From Lachnospiraceae bacterium (GTDB lineage: Bacteria > Bacillota > Clostridia > Lachnospirales > Lachnospiraceae), in NCBI GenBank assembly GCA_900771955.1, contig CAAGPW010000223.1, positions 1-9,870 of the forward strand: DNA of 9,870 nt. Direction: 5' to 3'. This document shows, in pieces, positions 1-5,803 of this stretch. Positions within the stretch are counted from its first letter, which is position 1. Each line of letters starts with the position of its first letter. The translations under genes and the position numbers were made by a program. Below the pieces are notes generated by a model. It ran no database searches, was not told the DNA's origin, and saw only the letters and a list, made by a program, of their open reading frames with translations.

Positions 1-578
1 CAGATTTGCTTATTTTGCTGTTATTTGGTAAAATAAGTCAGTATGCACTGACCGGAAAAGAGCGGAGCCTGGATGCGATCATGAAAGAGGATTATCCGCT
101 GCTTGCGGAGATACGTCAGTATTCCAAAACGGATTACGAACACGCAAAAAAAGTTTCGGGCTTATGTGAGCGCTGTGCGTCTCTTATCGGCGCAGATCCG
201 GGGGTTGCAAAGGCTGCTGGATTTTATTACCGGCTTGGAAAGATCGAGGGAGAACCTCCGTATGTGGAGAATGGTGTGCTGATCGCACAGAGCAACTGTT
301 TCCCGCAGGAAGTAGTAAACATCCTTGCAGAATATAATGGCGAGCAGGCACTTCCCAGTACAAGGGAATCGGCGCTGGTACATATGGTGGAATCACTTGT
401 GACAAGATTTGAGATCCTGGATAAAAATACGGTCTCGAGCACCTGGAATTATGAAGTTGTCATTTACCAGACGATGAATGAAACTTCATCGACCGGGATC
501 TATGATGAATCAGGGCTTACCATGAATCAGTTCCTGAAGATCCGGGAATTTTTTGTGAAAGGAGAAAATCTGTTTTGA
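1..578 (+). CDS. C-terminal part of PgpH/YqfF-type HD-domain membrane protein, HD site degenerate (5' truncated)
   Basis: The reading frame is open through the left edge, so the true start and the membrane region lie outside the window; the first visible residues are hydrophobic and may be the end of the last membrane helix. The rest resembles the cytosolic HD domain of the 7TM-HD family (PgpH), which in other Firmicutes hydrolyses cyclic di-AMP. Matching landmarks are YPLL, then YEHAKKV with the first ligand histidine (bases 141-143), GxxxRLGK where the HD-IGK motif belongs, PQEVVNILAEYNG, and ESALVHMVES. The HD pair is Tyr-Arg (228-233), the REHHG-type motif is EYNG (330-341), the loop carrying another ligand histidine is missing, and the ADS aspartate is Glu. 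A working phosphodiesterase is therefore unlikely; a ligand-sensing or structural role is inference. Position directly upstream of ybeY is the classical place of pgpH/yqfF, which supports the family call. The stop overlaps the ybeY start. Confidence 0.75.
   Translation, partial: DLLILLLFGKISQYALTGKERSLDAIMKEDYPLLAEIRQYSKTDYEHAKKVSGLCERCASLIGADPGVAKAAGFYYRLGKIEGEPPYVENGVLIAQSNCFPQEVVNILAEYNGEQALPSTRESALVHMVESLVTRFEILDKNTVSSTWNYEVVIYQTMNETSSTGIYDESGLTMNQFLKIREFFVKGENLF
558..564 (+). promoter_or_regulatory. Ribosome binding site for ybeY, inside the upstream gene
   Basis: AAAGGAG lies 10 nt before TTG 575 and within the last codons of the HD-domain gene. It decides the TTG start, since no ATG or GTG stands in this frame near the conserved N-terminus. 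The TTGA overlap implies translational coupling. Confidence 0.7.
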
Positions 579-1069
579 CAATTACGGTAGAAACGGAAAC
601 AGAAGTAAAATTTCCGTTTGATTATAAAGAACTTGCAACCAGGGTCATCACATTCACAGCAGATCATGAGCAGTTCCCGTTTGAAGCGGAGGTCAATCTG
701 CTGTTGGTGGACAATGAAGCAATCCATAAGATCAACCGGGAATACCGGAATATTGACCGCCCGACCGATGTGCTGTCTTTCCCACTGCTTTCCTATGATG
801 AAGCAGGAAATTTTGACGGCATTGAGGCATCTGATGACAATTTTAATCCGGATACCGGGGAAGTAATGCTCGGTGATATTATCATTTCGGTGGACAAGGT
901 GGCAGAACAGGCTGACACTTACGGACATTCGGAAATGAGAGAATTTGCTTTTTTAATCGTACATAGTATGCTGCACCTGTTTGGTTATGATCACATGGAA
1001 CCGGATGAAGCAGCATTTATGGAAAATAAACAAAAAAAGATTTTAAATGAACTGAATATTTTAAGATAA
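575..1069 (+). CDS. ybeY: Endoribonuclease YbeY, 16S rRNA maturation factor
   Basis: This is a 164-residue cytoplasmic metalloenzyme of the UPF0054/YbeY family, known for processing the 3' end of 16S rRNA and for ribosome quality control. The zinc site is complete: HSMLHLFGYDH, with His130, His134 and His140 in the H-x3-H-x5-H spacing. The second family signature, YRNIDRPTDVLSF, spans residues 57-69, and GEVMLGDIIIS follows. Length is normal. Translation starts at TTG 575, overlapping the previous stop by 4 nt with a good ribosome binding site 10 nt upstream. Expression is therefore probably coupled to the HD-domain gene. The downstream lipoprotein gene begins 13 nt after the stop, in the same operon. 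In Bacillus-type genomes ybeY is followed by dgkA and era; neither is present here. Confidence 0.96.
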   Translation: MTITVETETEVKFPFDYKELATRVITFTADHEQFPFEAEVNLLLVDNEAIHKINREYRNIDRPTDVLSFPLLSYDEAGNFDGIEASDDNFNPDTGEVMLGDIIISVDKVAEQADTYGHSEMREFAFLIVHSMLHLFGYDHMEPDEAAFMENKQKKILNELNILR

Positions 1070-1082
1070 CAGGAGGTACAGA

Positions 1083-2225
1083 ATGAAAAAATATGTAAAC
1101 GCAGTTCTTTTGGCAGCGCTTGGCTGTACGGTTCTTTCAGGGTGTGGCAAATCAGAGACCAAGCCGCAGGAAACAACGGAAACGGTTGCATCTGAGGTGT
1201 CAACTGAGACAGAAGCGGAAACGGAGACAGAATCGGAAGAAGTTGCACCGGAAGGAATGGCGCGGAATAATCTGACCGGAGAATGGATCTCTGCAGATAC
1301 CGCAGCAAAGAGACCGCTTGCGCTTATGATCGAAAACACGCATGAAGCATGGCCACATTACGGAATCGAGAATGCGGATATCGTTTATGAGTGTCCGGTG
1401 GAGGGCTCCATTACCAGATATATGGCACTCTTTCAGGATTATTCCGGAATGGATCGTATCGGAAATGTGAGAAGCTGCAGACCTTATTATGTAGATTTTG
1501 CTTCTGAATATGATGCCATCTATGCACATTTCGGCGAATGTATTTTTGCATTTGATATTCTGGAAAAGATCGATGACCTGGATGCACTGGAGGGACAGGT
1601 GGAAAATCTTGCATTTTACCGTACCAGTGATATGAACGCACCGCACAATGCCTATGTGAGCGCAGACGGTATTGACGCTGCAATCGCATATAAGGGTTAC
1701 AGCACAACAATGGCAGAGGGATTCGGAGAGCATTACAACTTTGCGAAGGACGATGAGACCGTTTCACTGGACAACGGATATGATGCAGCGGTTGTTGAAC
1801 CGGGATACCGTATCGACAAGCCGTGGTTCGTATATAATCCGTCAGATGGTTTATACTATCGTTATGCATTTGGAAGTGAAGAAAAAGATGCGGTGACCGG
1901 AGATCAGCTTGCATACAAAAATATTATTTTACAGGGTGTAAATTACACAATGTACACCGGAAGCGGCACACAGTTTGATGACAAATACTTGAATATTGAC
2001 TGCTATTCCGGCGGAACCGGTCAGTATGTCACAAACGGAAAAGCCATTGATATCACATGGAGCAAGGATTCCCTTACTTCCCCGACCAGATATTATGATG
2101 CCGATGGCAATGAGATCAAGGTTAACCAGGGAAAAACCTGGGTATGCGTGGTCTTAAATGAAGATGCGGACAGAGTACATTTTTACAGCAGTGAGGACGA
2201 ATTTAACAATCGTGCTGCAGAATAG
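1083..2225 (+). CDS. DUF3048 domain lipoprotein (YerB-like)
   Basis: This is a 380-residue predicted lipoprotein. The N-terminus has MKKY, a hydrophobic stretch and a lipobox, LSGC, with Cys21 as the lipidation site, so the mature protein should sit on the outer face of the membrane. Residues about 25-55 form a Thr/Glu-rich low-complexity linker. The DUF3048 N-terminal domain follows (KRPLALMIEN, ADIVYECPVEGSITRYMALF, RSCRPYY at 130-136, YAHFGEC at 147-153), then the C-terminal beta-rich domain ending in YSSEDEFNNR. Bacillus YerB is the best-known relative and the biochemical function is unknown. Where I expect a His-x-Gly-Gly-Ser type motif in relatives, this protein has HFGEC; that comparison is from memory. 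The start is firm: AGGAGG at 1071-1076 is 6 nt from the ATG. The gene lies 13 nt after ybeY and 31 nt before the flippase, pointing to envelope function by association only. Confidence 0.88.
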   Translation: MKKYVNAVLLAALGCTVLSGCGKSETKPQETTETVASEVSTETEAETETESEEVAPEGMARNNLTGEWISADTAAKRPLALMIENTHEAWPHYGIENADIVYECPVEGSITRYMALFQDYSGMDRIGNVRSCRPYYVDFASEYDAIYAHFGECIFAFDILEKIDDLDALEGQVENLAFYRTSDMNAPHNAYVSADGIDAAIAYKGYSTTMAEGFGEHYNFAKDDETVSLDNGYDAAVVEPGYRIDKPWFVYNPSDGLYYRYAFGSEEKDAVTGDQLAYKNIILQGVNYTMYTGSGTQFDDKYLNIDCYSGGTGQYVTNGKAIDITWSKDSLTSPTRYYDADGNEIKVNQGKTWVCVVLNEDADRVHFYSSEDEFNNRAAE

Positions 2226-2242
2226 AAACAGAACTAGGATTT

Positions 2243-2246
2243 GAGG
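2243..2246 (+). promoter_or_regulatory. Ribosome binding site selecting ATG 2257
   Basis: GAGG lies 10 nt before ATG 2257 but only 1 nt before the in-frame TTG 2248. The spacing favours the ATG, making the flippase three residues shorter than the longest open frame. Confidence 0.55.
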
Positions 2247-2256
2247 TTTGGCAATT

Positions 2257-3915
2257 ATGGGCAGTAATAGTAAAAAGAACAATTCCAATTTTTTAGTACA
2301 GGGTACGATCCTTGCGGTGGCATCGATCATCAGCCGTATCATCGGTCTTGTTTACCGTATCCCGCTGAGGTCGATCCTGGGCGATATCGGAATGAGCTAT
2401 TATAGCTGTGCCTTTGAAATTTATAACATGTTGCTTCTGATATCTTCCTACAGCCTCCCGACCGCAGTTTCCAAGCTGGTTTCTGCGCGGGTGGCCAGGG
2501 GAGAAAAAAAGAATGCCTACCGGGTTTTCAAGGGGGCATTCCTTTTTGCTGTTATATCCGGTAGCATTGCGGCAGTCGTCATTTATTTTGGGGCGTCCTA
2601 TATCACCGGAACACTTTTAAAGACGCCGCTCAGTATTTTTGCAGTGAAGATTCTGGCACCGACGTTGCTTGTTGTTGCGATCCTTGGAGTTCTGCGCGGA
2701 TTTTTCCAGGGACTTGGTACCATGATGCCGAGTGCGGTTTCACAGATCGTAGAGCAGATCATCAACGCGATCGTCAGTGTATGGGCGGCATATTATCTTT
2801 ATTCCTACGGAGCAAAGATCGGCGGAGTGCTTGGAAATAAGGAAAATTACGGTGCTGCCTACGGTGCTGCAGGTGGAACGCTCGGTACAAACCTGGGTGC
2901 GCTTTCCGCACTGCTTTTTCTGATCTTTCTGTTCTTTGTCTACCGCACTGTATTTAAACGGCAGATGAAAAAAGAACGAAGGGCAAAAACGGAGTCCTAT
3001 CAGCGTATTTTCCGTGCGCTTATTTTTACGATCGTTCCGGTGCTCTTAAGTACCACGATCTACAATATCAGTTCCATTTTAGATCAGGGTATCTTCAAAA
3101 ATGTGGTTCTTCTCCAGGGATATACAGATGACCAGATGGATACCTGGTGGGGAATTTATACCGGTGAATATAAACTGCTCATTAATGTGCCAATTTCCAT
3201 TGCATCTGCGATGGCAGCATCCTGTATTCCAAGTCTGACCGGAGCATTTGCGGGCAGGGATATGCGGAGTGTCAAGTCACAGATCAACTCATCGATCCGA
3301 TTTATCATGGTGATCGCTTTTCCGTGCACGGTCGGAATCGGGATACTTGCCTCACCGATCCTTCAGCTGCTGTTCCATGATGCAAGGGAACTTCCGGCAA
3401 GAATGCTTCAGGTTGGATCGGCCGCGGTACTGTTTTATTCCCTTTCCACGCTCTCAAACGGACTGCTTCAGGGAATTAACCGGATGAAGGTTCCGGTGCG
3501 GAATGCTGTAGTTGCGCTGATCGCGCACATTGTATTTTTGCTGGCACTGCTGTACGGATTTAAACTGAATATCTATGCGGTTGTTTATGCGAATGCATTT
3601 TTTGCGCTTTTGATGTGTCTGCTGAATGGATATGCGTTAAAGAAATACAGCGGGTATAATCAGGAATTGAAAAAAACATTTGTGATACCGGCAGTCTCGG
3701 CGCTGATCATGGGCGTGGCTGCAGGACTCTGTTATAAGGGAATTTATGCTGTATTAAAAACAAATACGGTGGCAACGGCCTGCGCGATGCTGGTTGCGGT
3801 TGTGGTATATGCGGTGGCGCTCCTTTTAATGAAGGGCTTAAGCGAAGAGGAGATCCGTAAATTCCCGAAAGGCTATGTACTGGTCCGGTATGCAAAAAAA
3901 TTCCATCTTTTATAA
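2257..3915 (+). CDS. MurJ/YtgP/SpoVB-type lipid-linked saccharide flippase (MOP superfamily)
   Basis: This 552-residue polytopic membrane protein has about 14 hydrophobic segments, the usual size for the YtgP/SpoVB branch of the polysaccharide-transporter family. Such proteins flip lipid-linked precursors, in the case of MurJ lipid II for peptidoglycan, to the outer face of the membrane. The N-terminus is typical: FLVQGTILAVASIISRIIGLVYRIPL, then SSYSLPTAVSKLVSARVARG, and later LRGFFQGLGTMMPSAVSQIVEQ, STTIYNISSILDQGIF and LLINVPISIASAMAASCIPSL. The closest analogue I recognise is Bacillus YtgP rather than sporulation-specific SpoVB, but the two cannot be separated safely by eye, so no symbol is given. 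ATG 2257 is preferred over TTG 2248 because of ribosome-binding-site spacing. A 12-nt tandem duplication encodes a YGAAYGAA stretch at residues 198-205. The gene follows the DUF3048 lipoprotein by 31 nt and belongs to the same operon. Confidence 0.88.
   Translation: MGSNSKKNNSNFLVQGTILAVASIISRIIGLVYRIPLRSILGDIGMSYYSCAFEIYNMLLLISSYSLPTAVSKLVSARVARGEKKNAYRVFKGAFLFAVISGSIAAVVIYFGASYITGTLLKTPLSIFAVKILAPTLLVVAILGVLRGFFQGLGTMMPSAVSQIVEQIINAIVSVWAAYYLYSYGAKIGGVLGNKENYGAAYGAAGGTLGTNLGALSALLFLIFLFFVYRTVFKRQMKKERRAKTESYQRIFRALIFTIVPVLLSTTIYNISSILDQGIFKNVVLLQGYTDDQMDTWWGIYTGEYKLLINVPISIASAMAASCIPSLTGAFAGRDMRSVKSQINSSIRFIMVIAFPCTVGIGILASPILQLLFHDARELPARMLQVGSAAVLFYSLSTLSNGLLQGINRMKVPVRNAVVALIAHIVFLLALLYGFKLNIYAVVYANAFFALLMCLLNGYALKKYSGYNQELKKTFVIPAVSALIMGVAAGLCYKGIYAVLKTNTVATACAMLVAVVVYAVALLLMKGLSEEEIRKFPKGYVLVRYAKKFHLL
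2848..2871 (+). repeat. 12-nt tandem duplication inside the flippase gene
   Basis: TACGGTGCTGCC is followed at once by TACGGTGCTGCA, in frame, encoding Tyr-Gly-Ala-Ala twice. Only the last base differs. It lies in the loop before a Gly-rich helix start (AGGTLGTNLGAL). Confidence 0.7.
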
Positions 3916-3937
3916 AAAAGTGAATAAATAAGAAAAA

Positions 3938-3995
3938 ACAGGCGGATACTAAAAACGGTGATGTTATATGAAAAAAGTGAATCGTATCCGTCTGT
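3938..3995 (+). promoter_or_regulatory. Inverted repeat enclosing ribosome binding site and start codon of the BofC-like gene
   Basis: ACAGGCGGATAC (3938-3949) pairs with GTATCCGTCTGT (3984-3995) over 12 positions, 11 Watson-Crick plus one G-U. After one A-A mismatch, four more A-T pairs can form outward (3933-3936 with 3997-4000). The 34-nt loop (3950-3983) holds the GGTGAT ribosome binding site (3957-3962) and the ATG at 3968. In the mRNA this could hold the start region in a loop, or act as an attenuator because T-rich sequence follows the right arm. The right arm is also coding (codons for RIRL), so chance pairing remains possible. Confidence 0.4.
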
Positions 3996-4378
3996 ATTTT
4001 ATTTTGGGAACTGTTTTCGGGATCGGAGGCTATTTTACCGGGTACCATTATGTGACCGGAACCTTCCCGGAAGAGATAACGTCGGCTCCAAAACTTACTG
4101 CCCAGAAAGAAAAACCGGCAGAGCAGAACGAAGATGGCGTTAAAACAGACACTGCGCAGGCTGCAGAAAGCGCCCTGATACAGAAAAATTATGAATATGT
4201 GATCGTGGCGGAGGATGGATATCTTTCCGTGTATCGCGCTGATTTAAAAACAAAATATATGGATACGGATATTTCAGTAAAAGAACTGGATGATGCGGCA
4301 AAAAAAGCTGTTCAGACCGGGAAAAAAATAGAAAATACAGAGGAACTGTACAGCTTTCTTGAGAATTATTCCAGTTAG
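3968..4378 (+). CDS. Small single-pass membrane protein with BofC C-terminal-like domain
   Basis: This 136-residue protein has a short basic N-terminus (MKKVNRIR), one hydrophobic segment at about residues 9-30 rich in Gly and aromatic residues, a polar Lys/Glu/Gln linker to about 65, and a compact C-terminal domain. That domain (NYEYVIVAEDGYLSVYRADLK, then DTDISVKELDD and the closing ENTEELYSFLENY) resembles the BofC C-terminal domain found in many clostridial hypothetical proteins. In Bacillus, BofC acts in the intermembrane space of the forespore on SigK processing; here the resemblance concerns the domain only and no such role can be claimed. Topology is probably N-in with the domain outside. 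The start at ATG 3968 has GGTGAT 5 nt upstream, inside a large inverted repeat. It is the last gene before the terminator at 4428-4470 and lies 52 nt after the flippase, so it is likely co-transcribed with the envelope genes. Confidence 0.75.
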   Translation: MKKVNRIRLYFILGTVFGIGGYFTGYHYVTGTFPEEITSAPKLTAQKEKPAEQNEDGVKTDTAQAAESALIQKNYEYVIVAEDGYLSVYRADLKTKYMDTDISVKELDDAAKKAVQTGKKIENTEELYSFLENYSS

Positions 4379-4395
4379 CCGGAGCGAAGCCGGTA

Positions 4396-4424
4396 TTGAT
4401 TGTTATTTCCGGTTATGATACAAT
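4396..4424 (+). promoter_or_regulatory. Candidate SigA promoter with extended -10, abutting the terminator hairpin
   Basis: TTGATT (4396-4401), a 17-nt spacer, and TACAAT (4419-4424) preceded by TGA, giving an extended -10 of TGATACAAT. Transcription would start near 4431, inside the left arm of the following hairpin. The match is good; its use is inference. Confidence 0.45.
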
Positions 4425-4427
4425 TTA

Positions 4428-4470
4428 CAGGGATTGCTCTGACGGCAATCCCTGCTGTTTTGAGTTTTTT
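4428..4470 (+). terminator. Intrinsic terminator after the envelope operon
   Basis: A perfect 10-bp stem, CAGGGATTGC (4428-4437) with GCAATCCCTG (4445-4454), and a 7-nt loop TCTGACG. A T-rich tail interrupted by GAG follows, 4458-4470. It lies 50 nt after the stop of the BofC-like gene and is the only convincing terminator in the window. Confidence 0.85.
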
Positions 4471-4496
4471 GAGGTAGAATCTATAACATACATAAT
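4460..4496 (+). promoter_or_regulatory. Candidate promoter(s) for the flavoprotein-mutS operon
   Basis: Two overlapping SigA-like pairs follow the terminator stem. TTGAGT (4460-4465) with TATAAC (4482-4487) has a 16-nt spacer, and TTGAGG (4469-4474) with CATAAT (4491-4496) also has 16 nt. Either would give a leader of roughly 35-45 nt before TTG 4538. The -35 elements lie in the T-tract of the terminator. A small 5-bp hairpin, CCGCA/TGCGG at 4506-4519, would fall in the leader. Confidence 0.4.
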
Positions 4497-4537
4497 ATAC
4501 ATATACCGCATGCTTGCGGGGACGGGACATAGGGATA

Positions 4538-5803
4538 TTGAAGACGGAAAAAATATATGATGTCGTTGTTGTCGGCGGAGGAGCAGCCGGAATGACGGCT
4601 GCCATTTTTGCGGCGGAACATGGTGCAAAGGTACTGATTTTGGAGCATATGGAACGTACCGGGAAAAAAATTCCGGCGACTGGAAATGGAAAATGCAATT
4701 TTACAAATCGTATGCAGGGAGTTTCCCATTACCGTGGAGATGAGCCTGCTTTTGTCATGCCGGTGTTTGCACAGTTTGGTCTGGAGCAGACGCTGGACTT
4801 TTTTGAAGAGCTTGGGATCTGCCCGAAAGAAAAAAACGGTTATTTTTATCCTGCAAGTGAACAGGCATCTTCTGTGCTTGCGGTATTAAACATGCGGCTG
4901 GAGAGACTTCACGTGAAAGTATGCTGTGAAATCGGAATCCGCCGGATACAGAAAGAAAACGGCATTTTTTGTTTTGAGACGAAGGAAGACAGCTATTACG
5001 GAAGAACATGCATTCTGGCAACGGGTGGATATGCGGCAAAAAAGACCGGAAGCGACGGGAGTGGCTTTATCTATGCAAAAAAATTCGGACATCAGCTCTC
5101 ACAACCGGTACCGGCTCTGGTACAGCTTGTTGCAGAACAGCCCTTTGAAAAAGAAATGGCTGGAGTGCGCACGACAGCAGGGGTCGGTATTTTTGCAGAC
5201 GGGAAGCTGCTGCATCAGGATATCGGAGAACTTCAGCTTACGGATTACGGAATTTCCGGTATTCCGGTTTTTCAGGTAAGCCGTTTTGCGGCGAAGGCAC
5301 TTGCAGCCGGGGCGGATGTAAAGGCAGAGCTGGACTTTTTTCCTGCAGTTGATGACGCAACACTTACGCTGATCTTGAATAAACGGTTTGGAAGCGGCGG
5401 CATCGGGAAAAATGCCGGGGAAGCGCTGATCGGAATGTTTGCGGATAAACTTTCCGTGGTGCTGTTAAAGCGCAGTAAAATTGAAATGGATATGCCAGCA
5501 AAGTGTGTTTCGCGAAAGCAACTGGATGCATTGCACCGACAGATCAAACGATTTACGGTTAAGATCGCACGAACCAATAAATTTGATGCGGCACAGGTGA
5601 CGGCCGGTGGCATTCTTACCCGGGAACTGGATGGACAGACACTTGGGTCAAAGTTCGTGAAGGGACTCTTTTTCGCGGGAGAAATGATCGATATTGATGG
5701 AGAATGCGGCGGTTATAATTTACAATGGGCATGGTCGAGCGGAGCTGTTGCAGGGCGTGCGGCGGCGGATCATGCCGGAAAGGAAAGAAAAGGACAGATA
5801 TGA
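4538..5803 (+). CDS. HI0933/BaiN-family FAD-dependent oxidoreductase
   Basis: This 421-residue soluble flavoprotein belongs to the HI0933 family (COG2081, often labelled aminoacetone oxidase family or BaiN-like). The FAD-binding Rossmann motif VVVVGGGAAGMTAA spans about residues 9-22. The family signature GKKIPATGNGKCNFTN lies at 42-57, ATGGYA follows in the middle, and the C-terminal FAD-contact block GLFFAGEMIDIDGECGGYN ends near 394. The substrate is not known for most members; the bile-acid role proposed for BaiN cannot be assumed here. The start is uncertain. TTG 4538 leaves eight residues before the beta strand, as is usual, with GGGA about 10 nt upstream and AGGG only 3 nt away. An in-frame TTG at 4514 would add eight residues but has no visible ribosome binding site. 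The stop overlaps the next gene's ATG, so the two flavoproteins are probably translationally coupled. Confidence 0.9.
   Translation: MKTEKIYDVVVVGGGAAGMTAAIFAAEHGAKVLILEHMERTGKKIPATGNGKCNFTNRMQGVSHYRGDEPAFVMPVFAQFGLEQTLDFFEELGICPKEKNGYFYPASEQASSVLAVLNMRLERLHVKVCCEIGIRRIQKENGIFCFETKEDSYYGRTCILATGGYAAKKTGSDGSGFIYAKKFGHQLSQPVPALVQLVAEQPFEKEMAGVRTTAGVGIFADGKLLHQDIGELQLTDYGISGIPVFQVSRFAAKALAAGADVKAELDFFPAVDDATLTLILNKRFGSGGIGKNAGEALIGMFADKLSVVLLKRSKIEMDMPAKCVSRKQLDALHRQIKRFTVKIARTNKFDAAQVTAGGILTRELDGQTLGSKFVKGLFFAGEMIDIDGECGGYNLQWAWSSGAVAGRAAADHAGKERKGQI
5790..5794 (+). promoter_or_regulatory. Ribosome binding site selecting ATG 5800
   Basis: AAGGA lies 5 nt before ATG 5800, with another AGGA slightly upstream at 5781-5784. 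It supports starting the second flavoprotein at 5800, in an ATGA overlap with the previous stop, instead of at upstream in-frame codons from 5725 that lie inside the first flavoprotein gene. Confidence 0.65.

Noticed and set aside
1200..1914. Minus-strand open frames of 177 and 167 codons opposite the DUF3048 gene
   Set aside because: They lie antisense to a well-supported gene, show Cys/His/Ile-rich composition typical of shadows, and match no family I recognise.
3916..3967. Possible terminator or strong promoter in the 52-nt gap after the flippase
   Set aside because: The gap is A-rich, with no GC-rich hairpin and T-tract and no -35/-10 pair with good spacing; the only structure is the inverted repeat reaching into the next gene.
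4379..4393. CCGG...CCGG short inverted repeat just after the BofC-like stop codon
   Set aside because: The stem is only 4 bp and no T-tract follows; the real terminator is at 4428-4470.
4415..4477. A 20-codon hydrophobic mini-ORF (MIQFTGIALTAIPAVLSFLR) through the operon boundary
   Set aside because: It has no ribosome binding site, its ATG overlaps the candidate -10 element, and the whole reading frame is the terminator hairpin and T-tract.
5725..5799. An upstream in-frame start for the second flavoprotein, adding 25 residues
   Set aside because: The extra residues lie inside the 3' end of the first flavoprotein gene and are Cys/Gly/Arg-rich; ATG 5800 has a ribosome binding site and a normal family N-terminus.
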